A stretch of DNA of 64,000 nucleotides from positions 160,130-224,129 of the forward strand of contig CAIOYD010000050.1 in assembly GCA_903862415.1 (NCBI GenBank), written 5' to 3'. The stretch's first letter is position 1; each line of letters opens with the position of its first letter. Position numbers and translations under genes: made by a program. The notes under the pieces were generated by a model that saw nothing but the letters and a program-made list of their open reading frames with translations, was not told the origin of the DNA and ran no database searches. This document shows positions 1-8,984 of the stretch, one piece after another. The stretch comes from an uncultured Oxalobacteraceae bacterium. GTDB taxonomy: Bacteria; Pseudomonadota; Gammaproteobacteria; Burkholderiales; Burkholderiaceae_D.

Positions 1-1566
1 ACCGCAAAACGAGGCGATATATTTTTTCACGTACTGACCATGTTCAACTTTGTAGGCCGTACCGGTTTTACCGGCCACCCGATAACCCGGTACGCGCGCG
101 CGGATGGCACTACCTTCCGGTCCGGTTACGGTTTCCAGCATGGCGCGCATAGTCTGGGCAGTTTTAATGGAAAAAATTCGCTCTGCCACCGGTGTCTGGA
201 CACTCTTTTTAAAAGTCAGTGGAATCAACTCGCCATCACGGGCAAAAATGGTATACGCATGCGCCAGCTGTATCGTCGAAGCCGTTAAGCCGTGACCATA
301 ACTCATGGTGGCCTGCTCAATCGGTCGCCAGGTTTTATAGTTACGCAAGCGTCCACTGGCGGCACCCGGAAAATCAAACTTGGGCGCCTGCCCAAAACCG
401 ACTTTGGTAAACAGCTCCCACATTTCCTGTGCCGGCATTTGCAGGGCAATTTTGGCGGTGCCGATATTGGAGGATTTTTCAATAATCTGCGCCACAGTCA
501 GCGCGGCACTTTCATGTGCATCACCGATAGTGGCTGTACCGATCGTCATTTTACCGGCGGTCTGAAATACGGTTTCCGGTCTGACACGATTAGTTTCCAG
601 TGCCAGCGACACCGTAAACGGCTTCATCACCGAACCTGGCTCATACGCATCGGTCATGATCCGGTTACGCAACTGCGCGCCAGTTAAATCGGCGCGCTGA
701 TTGGGATTGTACGAAGGTAAATTGGCCAGTGCCAGAATTTCCCCGGTCTGCACATCCACCACCACCACTCCACCAGCTTTGGCCTTGAATTTTTCCAGTG
801 TCTGTTTTAATTGGGCATAGGCCAGATATTGGATTTTGCTGTCGATCGACAGCACCAGTTCGCGCCCGTCATGCGGCTCATTAATGGCGCGCAAATCTTC
901 CACGATATGACCAAGACGGTCTTTAATCACCCGGCGACTGCCAATTTTACCAGCCAGACTGCCCTGCTCGGCCAGTTCGATACCTTCCTGGCCGGCATCT
1001 TCCACATTGGTAAAGCCAACCACATGCGCCATGGCTTCGCCTTCAGGATAGAACCGCTTGTATTCGCGCCGGGTTTCAATTCCACTGATGCCGAGAGCAA
1101 CAATTTTATCAGCCACTGGCTGTTCAACCTGGCGTTTCAGATACACGAACTGCCGGTCTGAATCGAGTTTTTTACGCACATCCGCTTCACTCATTTCCAG
1201 CAACGCTGCCAACAACCGAATTTTTTCTTTTGGTTCTGCCAGCACATCCTCGGGAATCGCCCAGATCGCCTTGACTGGCACCGAAGATGCCAGCACCACA
1301 CCATTGCGGTCGGTAATTTTGCCGCGCGTAGCTGGCAATTCGAGCGTACGCGCATAACGCGATTCACCCTGCTTTTGCAGAAAATCGGTACTCATGGCCT
1401 GCAACCAGAACGCCCGGCCAACGAGCGCTACAAAGCCGACAAACAACACAAACATCACCAGACGCGAACGCCATGCCGACAACTTCAGAGCCAGCACCGG
1501 ATTTTTTAAAAACGGCACTCCCCTGGCATTGGCATTACGCGACGATGGACGTGGATTACTGCTCAT
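1..1566 (-). CDS. ftsI: Penicillin-binding protein 3, FtsI (C-terminus beyond the window)
   Basis: Septal peptidoglycan DD-transpeptidase acting in the inner membrane with FtsW at the division site. The first 522 residues are visible and the reading frame is still open at base 1, so the gene is cut by the window edge. A basic cytoplasmic N-terminus is followed by one membrane segment (about residues 32-50) and a PBP dimerisation domain. The three transpeptidase motifs are present: SVMK with the catalytic serine near residue 312, SSN near 365 and KTGT near 498. The ATG at 1566 overlaps the end of ftsL by 11 bases, the usual translational coupling of this cluster. Identification is firm. Confidence 0.96.
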   Translation of the reverse strand, partial: MSSNPRPSSRNANARGVPFLKNPVLALKLSAWRSRLVMFVLFVGFVALVGRAFWLQAMSTDFLQKQGESRYARTLELPATRGKITDRNGVVLASSVPVKAIWAIPEDVLAEPKEKIRLLAALLEMSEADVRKKLDSDRQFVYLKRQVEQPVADKIVALGISGIETRREYKRFYPEGEAMAHVVGFTNVEDAGQEGIELAEQGSLAGKIGSRRVIKDRLGHIVEDLRAINEPHDGRELVLSIDSKIQYLAYAQLKQTLEKFKAKAGGVVVVDVQTGEILALANLPSYNPNQRADLTGAQLRNRIMTDAYEPGSVMKPFTVSLALETNRVRPETVFQTAGKMTIGTATIGDAHESAALTVAQIIEKSSNIGTAKIALQMPAQEMWELFTKVGFGQAPKFDFPGAASGRLRNYKTWRPIEQATMSYGHGLTASTIQLAHAYTIFARDGELIPLTFKKSVQTPVAERIFSIKTAQTMRAMLETVTGPEGSAIRARVPGYRVAGKTGTAYKVEHGQYVKKYIASFCG

Positions 1567-1846
1567 GTTTGTTGGTTTTGTTGTTTAAAGTAATGTACTG
1601 GGTACGGTCAGGCGTGACCGGCACCATATTCAAATCACGGGTGGCATTAGACTGAATACGCTCATGCTTGCCCAGCGTTGACTGATCAAGCTGCAGTTGC
1701 GACCATTCCACTTCCAGCTGACGCGCTTCGGTCTGACTGCGCTCAACTTCAATAAATAAATGGCGCGCACGATTTTGGGTTTGCACCAGAATTACGGCAC
1801 ACACCAGCAAGGCAACTAACAAAATCACGTTAACCCGCCCATTCAT
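1556..1846 (-). CDS. ftsL: Cell division protein FtsL
   Basis: Small bitopic divisome protein that forms the FtsQLB complex activating FtsWI. It has 96 residues: a very short cytoplasmic end, one membrane segment (about residues 6-22) and a periplasmic heptad-rich stretch suited to coiled-coil pairing with FtsB. Sequence alone is weakly conserved in this family; the call rests on size, topology and position between rsmH and ftsI. Its ATG overlaps the rsmH stop, and its own end overlaps ftsI, so the genes are translationally coupled. Confidence 0.93.
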   Translation of the reverse strand: MNGRVNVILLVALLVCAVILVQTQNRARHLFIEVERSQTEARQLEVEWSQLQLDQSTLGKHERIQSNATRDLNMVPVTPDRTQYITLNNKTNKHEQ

Positions 1847-2832
1847 TGCGCAGCACCGGCAAGCGGCAGACGCTGGGCAATACGCATAATGGCCGAACGC
1901 GCGCGCGGATTTCCTTCCACCTCGGCGTCACCCGGCTTGACCCGCCCGAGTAATTTCATCAGCGGTGGCGGCAAATCCTGAGCCCGGATAGGCAAACGCC
2001 GCTCCGGCTGCCTGACCAACACCTTCGAGGCCATGAACTGCTTTACTATCCGGTCTTCGAGCGAATGAAAACTGATCACCACCAACTTGCCGCCAGGCGC
2101 GAGCAACTCAAACGCCTGTTTCAAGCCGCTTTCAAGGTCTTCAAGTTCCGCATTGATGAAAATCCGGATAGCCTGGAAGGTACGAGTGGCCGGATCCTTA
2201 CCCTTTTCACGCGTTTTGACGGCACCTGCCACGAGTTCGGCAAGCTCTCGTGTGCCTGAAATTGGTGTGAGCTGTCGGCGAGCAGTAATCGCCTTTGCAA
2301 TCTGAAAAGCAAACCGTTCTTCCCCATAATTTCGTATTACCTCCTCTATATTTTTTTCTGTCGCCGTTGCCAGCCATTCGGCTGCTGATATGCCGCGTGT
2401 TGTATCCATACGCATATCGAGCGGACCATCAGCGCGAAAACTGAAACCACGGGTGGCATCATCCACCTGTGGCGATGAAATTCCCAGATCCATGAGCACA
2501 CCATCGACCTGCGTAATGCCGAGCGCCTGCAATTCTGTCTGCATGGCGGCAAAGCTGTTATGAACAATGGAAAAACGTGTGTCGCTGATCTGAGCGGCAT
2601 TGGCAATGGCCTGCAGATCTTTATCGAAGGCGATCAGACGCGCGCCAGGGGCAAGCTGCGAGAGCAACAAACGGCTGTGACCGCCACGTCCAAAGGTGCC
2701 ATCAATGTAGACGCCATTACTGTTGAGCGGCTGCAGGGCAGCAATCGCCTCGTCCAGCAACACGGTACTGTGCCTGTATTCCTGCACTGGCAATTCGGCG
2801 CTATCTGACACAGTCGGTGAGGGAGCTGTCAT
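1843..2832 (-). CDS. rsmH: 16S rRNA (cytosine1402-N4)-methyltransferase RsmH
   Basis: SAM-dependent methylation of C1402 in the ribosomal P site. The 329-residue product carries the family start motif HSTVLLDEA (21-29) and the glycine-rich SAM loop GTFGRGGHS (45-53). The open frame extends nine codons further upstream, but the ATG at 2832 is preferred: it has GAGGGG a few bases upstream and no longer overlaps mraZ (stop at 2843). It lies second in the mra/fts operon, with its stop overlapping the ftsL start. Also known as MraW. Confidence 0.96.
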   Translation of the reverse strand: MTAPSPTVSDSAELPVQEYRHSTVLLDEAIAALQPLNSNGVYIDGTFGRGGHSRLLLSQLAPGARLIAFDKDLQAIANAAQISDTRFSIVHNSFAAMQTELQALGITQVDGVLMDLGISSPQVDDATRGFSFRADGPLDMRMDTTRGISAAEWLATATEKNIEEVIRNYGEERFAFQIAKAITARRQLTPISGTRELAELVAGAVKTREKGKDPATRTFQAIRIFINAELEDLESGLKQAFELLAPGGKLVVISFHSLEDRIVKQFMASKVLVRQPERRLPIRAQDLPPPLMKLLGRVKPGDAEVEGNPRARSAIMRIAQRLPLAGAAQ

Positions 2833-2842
2833 ACACCCCTCA

Positions 2843-3271
2843 TCAGAAAGAAAAATCACTTAACACATCCGGCATGCCGACAGCTACCGCCTGGGCTTCA
2901 CTATCAGCCAGTTTTTGCGCATCCCAGACTTCAAAATGACTACCCATGCCCAACATCATCACGTCGCGCGCCAGTTCTACGGCACTGCGCAACTCGGGCG
3001 CCACCAGTATCCGGCCGGCGCCATCCATCTCGACATCGCAGGCGTTACCCAGAAAAATCCGCTGCCAGGAACGTGCTGACATAGGCCATTTGGCAATCTC
3101 GGCCCGGTGCGCCTCCCAAACCGGACGGGGAAACAACAATAAACAGCCATGCGGATGACGCGTGAGCGTCACACGCCCTTCGGACTGCAACAACAATGCG
3201 TCACGATGCCGGGCCGGGATAGTCATCCGACCTTTCGCATCCAATGTAAGAGCTGACGCACCTTGAAACAC
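2843..3271 (-). CDS. mraZ: Transcriptional regulator MraZ
   Basis: DNA-binding repressor of the division and cell-wall operon that it heads. The 142-residue protein has two SpoVT/AbrB-like halves; the conserved N-terminal core [18 protein letters not shown] is clear. An ATG exists at 3292, but the GTG at 3271 is chosen: AAGAGG lies at ideal spacing upstream, and the protein then starts [10 protein letters not shown], matching the family. The stop is 10 bases before rsmH. Four 10-base MraZ-box units lie directly upstream (3331-3370), supporting autorepression. Confidence 0.93.
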   Translation of the reverse strand: MFQGASALTLDAKGRMTIPARHRDALLLQSEGRVTLTRHPHGCLLLFPRPVWEAHRAEIAKWPMSARSWQRIFLGNACDVEMDGAGRILVAPELRSAVELARDVMMLGMGSHFEVWDAQKLADSEAQAVAVGMPDVLSDFSF

Positions 3272-3330
3272 AGAAAACCTCTTATAAGCCAAAGTCCAAC
3301 AAGTTACTTTCGTGAAATTGCGGGTAAATC

Positions 3331-3370
3331 AACCCACTTTTAACCACTTTTTCACACAAGCACCCACTTT
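3331..3370 (-). promoter_or_regulatory. MraZ operator: phased AGTGGG-type boxes
   Basis: Read on the minus strand this block divides into four 10-base units: AGTGGGTGCT, TGTGTGAAAA, AGTGGTTAAA, AGTGGGTTGA. Three units keep the AGTGG core, and the exact 10-base phasing is that of known MraZ boxes (TGGG repeats one helical turn apart). The first box overlaps the -10 element of the promoter, so bound MraZ would block RNA polymerase. Autoregulation is known for the family; binding here is inferred. Confidence 0.85.
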
Positions 3371-3394
3371 AGTTGAAGCATTTCTCGTGGTCAA
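3366..3394 (-). promoter_or_regulatory. mraZ operon promoter
   Basis: Minus-strand TTGACC (3389-3394) and TAAAGT (3366-3371) are separated by exactly 17 bases. The -10 hexamer runs into the first MraZ box, which fits a repressor-controlled sigma-70 promoter driving mraZ-rsmH-ftsL-ftsI. Confidence 0.7.
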
Positions 3395-3745
3395 GCGAAA
3401 TCACACAAAAAATCGAATTTCCATAATGAAGTCAAGGACTTAGCTGCGTTTGCCACATCGGTGCATAAATAAAATAATGCATGAAATTAAGCACTTAGGA
3501 AACACTGTGAAAGTTAAGGATTAGCTCTACACATGGGTATAGGTCAGCAGCAAACCGTGCTTTCGGCACACACCGACATGTTGTCGTTGAAAACCTGTGG
3601 AAAGCCGCATTAAGAAAACGCAGGAAAACACTCAAAAGTCGATAGGGAATTGTCTTTTAAGTAATAACAAATGAAGGGGCGGCATGGCGCCGTGAACATG
3701 CGCAGGAAAAAAGAGGTGATTTGATAGATAGGACAATAATAAGAA
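3395..3745. other. Gene-free stretch between mraZ promoter and rnpB
   Basis: No open frame with coding character, tRNA or clear hairpin terminator is visible here. It lies downstream of rnpB on the minus strand and upstream of the mraZ promoter, so any rnpB 3' processing or termination signal must lie in it, but none stands out. Confidence 0.5.
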
Positions 3746-4107
3746 TTGAAGCAAGCCGATAGGCCGGATTCTGTTACGACACGCCTGCGCCATTGCTGAC
3801 GCGCTTGTGTTATGACAGTCATTCCTCTAGGCCCTGAATTACTTCAGGGCTCAAGCTTTCTACCCGCACGCTCCGCGAGCCGCATCAACGCGTGCCTATT
3901 TGAAATTGCTCCAGGTGGAGGTTACCGCGTTTCACCGTAACTTAATACGCTCGTCTCTGTGGCCCTGTTCCTCGCCTTATACCTTGCGGCTTTCAGCGGA
4001 CGGCCGTTAACCGTCACCCTGCTCTGTGGAGTCCGGACCTTCCTCCCGTCTGGTTGCTTTTGCGAACAAAAGCAACAAAACCAGCGACTGTCTGGCTTGC
4101 TTCGGGC
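3746..4107 (-). ncRNA. rnpB: RNase P RNA, bacterial type A
   Basis: Catalytic RNA that matures tRNA 5' ends. On the minus strand the 5' end GAAGCAAGCCAGACAGTCGC pairs with the 3' end GGCCTATCGGCTTGCTTC to close helix P1. Between them are the conserved CR-I block GGGAGGAAGGTCCGGACTCC, the ACAGAGCAGGGTG segment, the GAAACGCGGTAACC-type core and the 3' AGAATCCGGCC block. Size of about 360 nt fits type A. A TAAAAT lies just upstream (4111-4116) as a possible -10. The exact ends are estimates within a few bases. Confidence 0.95.
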
Positions 4108-4181
4108 TGGATTTTACCCTAATTTAACAACCAAAGGCAGTTTTCTGGTAGCGTTACGACTTTTCCCTGCGCGCACAAGTC

Positions 4182-5918
4182 ATGTCCAATCCTACTATCA
4201 CGTCCATTACCCGCTCCGGTGGCCAGCTCATCGTTGATGCCCTGCAAATTCACGGCGTCGACACCATTTTTGGCGTCCCGGGCGAAAGTTACCTGCCGGT
4301 ATTGGACGCACTGCATGAACACAAAACTGGTGCTATTCAGGCACCAATCCGCTTTATCATTAACCGTCAGGAAGGCGGCTCAGCCTTTATGGCCGAAGCC
4401 TATGGCAAACTGACCGGAAAACCCGGCATTTGCTTCGTCACCCGTGGCCCCGGTGCCACCAATGCATCCATCGGTGTGCATACTGCCTATCAGGATTCCA
4501 CCCCGATGATTCTGTTTATCGGTCAGGTTGGCAATGATTTTGTCGAACGCGAAGCCTTTCAGGAAATCGATTACCGCCGCATGTATGGCCAGATGGCCAA
4601 ATGGGTAGCGCAAATCGATCGTGCTGACCGTGTGCATGAATACGTCGCCCGCGCCTTCCAGATCGCCACCAGTGGCCGTCCCGGCCCGGTCGTGCTGGCA
4701 CTGCCGGAAGACATGCTGTCGCAACTGGTCGAAACCAGCCAGATCCCGGCGGTGCGTCATTATCAGCCGGTACAGGCGTCCCCTGGCAACACACAACTGC
4801 AGGAGTTGCGTCAACGTCTGGCACAGGCACAACGTCCGCTGGTGATTCTCGGCGGCGGCGGCTGGAATCAGGCTGCCTGTGCCGCCATCCAGCAATTTAT
4901 CGAACAGAATCACTTGCCGGTGGCCTGCGCCTTCCGCTTTCAGGACTTATTCGACAACCAACACCCGAATTACATCGGCGACGTCGGCATTGGCATCAAC
5001 CCCAAGCTGGCGCAACGCATCCAGCAAGCCGATCTGGTGATCGCCATCGGACCGCGTCTGGGTGAAATGACGACCGGCGGCTACCAGTTGCTGCAGGCAC
5101 CGGTACCGCAGCAAAGCCTGATCCATATCCATGCGGATGCGCTCGAACTCGGACGCGTGTATCAGGCTGACATGCTCATCAACAGCGGCATGCCGCAAAT
5201 CGCTTCCACCCTGGCCGCGCTGCCGCCAGTTGATGCCAACGCCTGGCAAGCCAGCGTTGCCCAGGCACGAGCTGAGTATGTCGCCAATCAGGCACCGGCG
5301 GCGATTTTCCAGAATGACCAGCATCCACTCAATCTGTGGCAGGTGGTACAGGAACTTAGCGCGCAAATCCCGGCCGACAGCATCATTACCAACGGTGCCG
5401 GCAATCACACCACCTGGGCACACCGCTATTACCGTTACGGCCGCATGCGCACCCAGCTGGCACCAACTTCGGGCGCCATGGGTTACAGCGTACCATCCGG
5501 GATTGCCGCCAAAATCACCTGTCCGGAACGCACCGTCATCACCTTTGCCGGTGACGGTGAATTTCTGATGAACGGTCAGGAACTCGCGACTGCGGCGCAA
5601 TACCGCGCAGGCGTGGTAATTTTACTGTTCAACAACAGCATGTTCGGCACCATCCGCATGCATCAGGAACGCGAATTCCCTACCCGTCAGGTTGGCACCG
5701 AACTGCACAATCCCGACTTTGCCGCGCTCGCACGTGCTTATGGTGGTTCCGGCGAAGTGGTGACCCGCACCGAAGAATTTGCCCCGGCCTTAACCCGCGC
5801 CCTGGCCTTCAGCCGCGAACAACACCTGCCCGCTCTGATTGAATTGCGCTACGACGTCAACCTGATCACCCCGGGTGCGACGCTTGAGACGATACAGAAA
5901 ACGGCACTGGCCAGATAA
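4182..5918 (+). CDS. Thiamine-diphosphate enzyme of the acetolactate synthase family
   Basis: The 578-residue protein has the three-domain layout of ThDP-dependent decarboxylases/synthases. The N-terminal PYR domain carries FGVPGE and the cofactor-activating glutamate in NRQEGGSAF (Glu64); the C-terminal PP domain has GDG at 457-459 and the NN of the Mg-ThDP motif near 484. It resembles acetolactate synthase large subunits, but no small regulatory subunit or other ilv gene is adjacent, so the substrate could be pyruvate or another 2-oxo acid (glyoxylate carboligase or oxalyl-CoA-type relatives are possible). It is monocistronic and followed by an inverted repeat. Confidence 0.85.
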   Translation: MSNPTITSITRSGGQLIVDALQIHGVDTIFGVPGESYLPVLDALHEHKTGAIQAPIRFIINRQEGGSAFMAEAYGKLTGKPGICFVTRGPGATNASIGVHTAYQDSTPMILFIGQVGNDFVEREAFQEIDYRRMYGQMAKWVAQIDRADRVHEYVARAFQIATSGRPGPVVLALPEDMLSQLVETSQIPAVRHYQPVQASPGNTQLQELRQRLAQAQRPLVILGGGGWNQAACAAIQQFIEQNHLPVACAFRFQDLFDNQHPNYIGDVGIGINPKLAQRIQQADLVIAIGPRLGEMTTGGYQLLQAPVPQQSLIHIHADALELGRVYQADMLINSGMPQIASTLAALPPVDANAWQASVAQARAEYVANQAPAAIFQNDQHPLNLWQVVQELSAQIPADSIITNGAGNHTTWAHRYYRYGRMRTQLAPTSGAMGYSVPSGIAAKITCPERTVITFAGDGEFLMNGQELATAAQYRAGVVILLFNNSMFGTIRMHQEREFPTRQVGTELHNPDFAALARAYGGSGEVVTRTEEFAPALTRALAFSREQHLPALIELRYDVNLITPGATLETIQKTALAR

Positions 5919-5959
5919 GGCTATCCTACTGAAAAACTAGCTGCACATCACCTCTGCCC

Positions 5960-5993
5960 GTGGATTATCCCGACACCACTCCGGATAATCCAC
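5960..5993. terminator. Inverted repeat after the ThDP enzyme gene
   Basis: GTGGATTATCC (5960-5970) is repeated perfectly as its complement at 5983-5993 with a 12-base loop. There is no T-run after it, so it may be a weak terminator or an mRNA-stabilising hairpin. Confidence 0.45.
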
Positions 5994-6093
5994 AATAGCA
6001 ACACTATCCCAAATAATTCACACTTCAAACAGCATCTGGATCCCAAGCCTGAGCACCGTTGTGCATAATTAACTATATTAACCTTATCCTATC

Positions 6094-6750
6094 GTGAACC
6101 CGCTGAATTCCTTGCAAAGTGGATTTGCTTCCACAGACAATATACTTCAGGCCACTGGAGTCCGGCCGACATCGGCTCCTGTGAATGTAGTCAAATTTTT
6201 CCTTGGCGCATTCACCTACGGACTGTCGAATCACGCTTTTGAAGTCTATGACAACTACCGCGCCATCCCCGCGCGAAGAATCGTAGCCCGATTTGAAAAC
6301 CAGATAGCCCGGCTTGATCCAAACGAGATTCCTGAAGATGGAATACTTTTCACTTCCTCCTACGGCGTAGTCACAATAACAAGAGATCTTCTGGACGGAG
6401 AATATCGCATCAAAGCCTCCTGCCAGGGCGAAGATATGTATTTCCCGCAGCCGATAAGCAATTTCACCCAGTTAATCAACCGGATCAGAACCGACATGCG
6501 CCAACATCCGCAACTATATGCAGAATATGGCGTTGATGTCTGCACTGCTCCACTGGATTTACTGCCTGATCATGCCGACCGGGCACCAGACAGGCAGTCT
6601 GGCGAGACCCCGGATGCAGAAGTTATCCAAACCACCACCGAGGCACAACTGTTACGCAGAAAACTCAGCGGACATATCAGCAGCAGAACTGAACTTGTTC
6701 AGCCAACTTCATTTCCCTCTACCCCAAACTCTTCCCATAACACCCTCTGA
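6094..6750 (+). CDS. Unknown protein with Ser/Asn-rich start
   Basis: An open frame of 218 codons starting at GTG. I do not recognise the family. The first 30 residues are rich in Ser, Thr, Asn, Gln and Pro and lack a classical signal peptide; a mildly hydrophobic stretch (about 32-48) follows; the middle looks globular; the last 60 residues are polar and probably disordered. The gene has no strong ribosome-binding site and its 3' end overlaps the convergent N-acetyltransferase gene by 52 bases. A polar disordered N-terminus with no leader would also fit a type III effector (compare the orphan chaperone at 39069), but nothing proves this. Confidence 0.55.
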   Translation: MNPLNSLQSGFASTDNILQATGVRPTSAPVNVVKFFLGAFTYGLSNHAFEVYDNYRAIPARRIVARFENQIARLDPNEIPEDGILFTSSYGVVTITRDLLDGEYRIKASCQGEDMYFPQPISNFTQLINRIRTDMRQHPQLYAEYGVDVCTAPLDLLPDHADRAPDRQSGETPDAEVIQTTTEAQLLRRKLSGHISSRTELVQPTSFPSTPNSSHNTL

Positions 6751-7484
6751 AGCTGCTCCTCCTTCAGATGGTGTTTTTGTTCCTGACCATGGGTGATAAT
6801 TTTGAGAGTATGGCCAAACAGGATTTTTCGGCCCGAGGCATGGCACAACACCACCAGCAATTTGCGCACAAAAATCGATTCATGGTGGGTGCAGTTATAA
6901 AAATTGGCCGGAATAAAATCTTCCCAATGCTGCGGCGTCAGCTCAAACGCATACAAACCTTCCCAGCCGTGGCTGGTGTGGGTTTTGAGCAGCAATTCAT
7001 GCTCACTTTGCATACTTAGCATGAACAACTCACCATCCTGATTGACTTCCGTCTCCAGCAAGTTGAGTCGCATAGGCGCCCGGATTCCATGGCCGCCAAA
7101 ACCCAGATCGCACAACCATTTCTCACCCTGCAAAGTCACTACGATGGCCATATGGGTACGCGGTTTTCTGTGACCATGAGTCAGCGGACGGGCCGCAACA
7201 AAAAAATACGGAATCCCGAGAGCGTCGAGTGCCATCGCAAACAGTCCATTGACTTCGTAACAGTAACCGCCACGCTGGCGGTTAACCAGTTTGGCGACGA
7301 TATCGGCCGGTTGTAGCGAGATGACTTTACCGGCCTGGACATCCAAGTTTTCAAACGGAATATGAAACAGCTGGCAGCGCATCATTTCTGCCACGCTGGC
7401 CATGGTCGGACGGGGCTCAGAAGTGTAGCGTATGCGAGTGAAATAACGTGGCAGGGAAAAGGTCACTTCGGTCATGGTCATCAA
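6699..7484 (-). CDS. nat: Arylamine N-acetyltransferase
   Basis: Transfers acetyl from acetyl-CoA to arylamines, hydrazines or related acceptors in the cytosol. The catalytic triad is complete: Cys75 in RGGYCYEVNG, His111 in THMAIVV and Asp126 in DLGFGG. Length (261 residues) and the N-terminal IPFENLDV motif fit the family. The gene converges with and overlaps the unknown gene at 6094; its start region faces the deacetylase gene, giving a shared divergent upstream region of about 107 bases. Physiological substrate cannot be read from the sequence. Confidence 0.93.
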   Translation of the reverse strand: MMTMTEVTFSLPRYFTRIRYTSEPRPTMASVAEMMRCQLFHIPFENLDVQAGKVISLQPADIVAKLVNRQRGGYCYEVNGLFAMALDALGIPYFFVAARPLTHGHRKPRTHMAIVVTLQGEKWLCDLGFGGHGIRAPMRLNLLETEVNQDGELFMLSMQSEHELLLKTHTSHGWEGLYAFELTPQHWEDFIPANFYNCTHHESIFVRKLLVVLCHASGRKILFGHTLKIITHGQEQKHHLKEEQLQRVLWEEFGVEGNEVG

Positions 7485-7591
7485 GAGGATTGATAAATCA
7501 ACATCGAAACGACATGGCGGTTTATATCCGCCCGATTTGCCGCTATCATAGTACCCTAGGTTTACACTATGTTATGTTTTACGGAAATTCA

Positions 7592-8935
7592 ATGACAACT
7601 CCCCGACTCCTGCTTGCCCGCGTATTTTTCAGCCTGCTTTTGTTGTTTGCCAGTGCCCCTCTGCTGGCACAAAGCCCGACCGACGCAACTCCGCTGCCAA
7701 TGGCAACAGCCACCCAGACATTGATAGAAAATTATCAACGGATTTTATCGCTGCAAATTTACAGCAGCAAAGCCACAAAAGACCAACAGCAGGCGGCAGC
7801 GCGCGCCGGTGAATATCTGTTTCTGCAAAACCATCAACTGGCTGGAACAATACTCGAACGCCTGCTGGCACCCCAACATACCAGCGCAGAAATGGATACA
7901 TTCCTCACCACCGTGGGCGACCCGATCTGGGTGGATGCCGATCTGTTTGCTGTGCGTAGCATACTGATGCAAATCGCCAAAAAAGCGCAATTCAATTCCC
8001 AACAGCACCAACAGTTGCACCTCCTGCTGGCCAATCTGGCGCGCGCGCATAACAGATATGGTCAGGAATTAAACACCGTACTAAAACAAAGCACCCTCAG
8101 TCAAAACAAACCGTTGCGACCAGCCTGGGCTGCCTATGAAGCCAAAATTACCCTGGCTTACCCACCTCAGGCATTGCTGGAACAATTCACCAGCACCTTA
8201 CCTGAACCCATTGCCGTCACACCACCAGAACAACCCGGCGACATCATTGCACTGACGCGCAAAAATGAATGGCAAGGTATGCAACTCGAACCTGGCACGG
8301 TGCTGCTGACATTTGATGATGGACCGCACCCGGTATTTACATCCGAAATTCTGGCCATTCTGGCGCGCTATCAAGCCAAGGCGATTTTCTTTCAGCTGGG
8401 GCAAAATCTGGGCAGCGTGGAAAATGGACATGCCGAATTAACCCGCAATCAGGAACTCGAGCACGCCATCCTGAGCGCTGGCCATGCTATCGGCAACCAC
8501 AGCTTCACGCATCCATTTTTACCCAAACTCGATCAGGCACAAGTACAGCAGGAAATCGATAAAACCCAGGCATTGCTGGATTTGATTATTCCCGCTGACG
8601 ATCAGCGCACCCACATGTTCCGCGCACCTTATGGCGCACGCAATTCGATGATCCTGGGAGAAATCGGTGAACGCGGCTTGCGCTCAGTGTTGTGGAATGT
8701 AGATTCGCTCGACTGGTCCGATCCAATTCCGGAATCGATCGTGCACCGGATTTTGCAGGAACTCGAACACGCCGGACGCGGCATTATTCTGATGCACGAT
8801 ATCCACCCAAAAACCGTGCTCGCCCTACCCATGCTGATGGATGAACTGATTAAACGCGGTTATCATTTTGTGAACTGGGATGGCCAGAAACTCATACCTA
8901 CCGAACCCGCCGTTTCCATGCCCGCGCCGACGTAA
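7592..8935 (+). CDS. Exported polysaccharide deacetylase (NodB domain)
   Basis: Predicted to remove N- or O-acetyl groups from a surface polysaccharide or peptidoglycan. The ATG at 7592 is preferred over an open-frame start at 7448 because it places a signal peptide (about residues 1-25, hydrophobic LLLLFASAPLLA core) at the very start; the product is then 447 residues. An N-terminal helical region of about 200 residues of unknown role precedes the NodB domain. The metal-dependent motif TFDDGPH has its Asp pair at 242-243, and HSFTH supplies His303 and His307; FRAPYG and the late LMHD motif are also present. Confidence 0.88.
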   Translation: MTTPRLLLARVFFSLLLLFASAPLLAQSPTDATPLPMATATQTLIENYQRILSLQIYSSKATKDQQQAAARAGEYLFLQNHQLAGTILERLLAPQHTSAEMDTFLTTVGDPIWVDADLFAVRSILMQIAKKAQFNSQQHQQLHLLLANLARAHNRYGQELNTVLKQSTLSQNKPLRPAWAAYEAKITLAYPPQALLEQFTSTLPEPIAVTPPEQPGDIIALTRKNEWQGMQLEPGTVLLTFDDGPHPVFTSEILAILARYQAKAIFFQLGQNLGSVENGHAELTRNQELEHAILSAGHAIGNHSFTHPFLPKLDQAQVQQEIDKTQALLDLIIPADDQRTHMFRAPYGARNSMILGEIGERGLRSVLWNVDSLDWSDPIPESIVHRILQELEHAGRGIILMHDIHPKTVLALPMLMDELIKRGYHFVNWDGQKLIPTEPAVSMPAPT

Positions 8936-8950
8936 AAGTTATTTCCACAT

Positions 8951-8984
8951 GGTGTATTACGCCCAATGGGCTAATACACCCTAC
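8951..8984. repeat. Dispersed palindrome, copy A
   Basis: A nearly perfect inverted repeat: GGTGTATTACGCCC answered by GGGCTAATACACCCTAC. It sits in the 45-base gap between the convergent deacetylase and DUF748 genes, and its TAG is the DUF748 stop codon. The same GGTGTATTA sequence recurs near 15013, 31907 and 31961. It may act as a bidirectional terminator or REP-like element. Confidence 0.8.

Noticed and set aside
4947..5600. 217-codon antisense frame inside the ThDP enzyme gene
   Set aside because: It is a shadow of the real gene; no start signals, no family, and composition follows the opposite strand.
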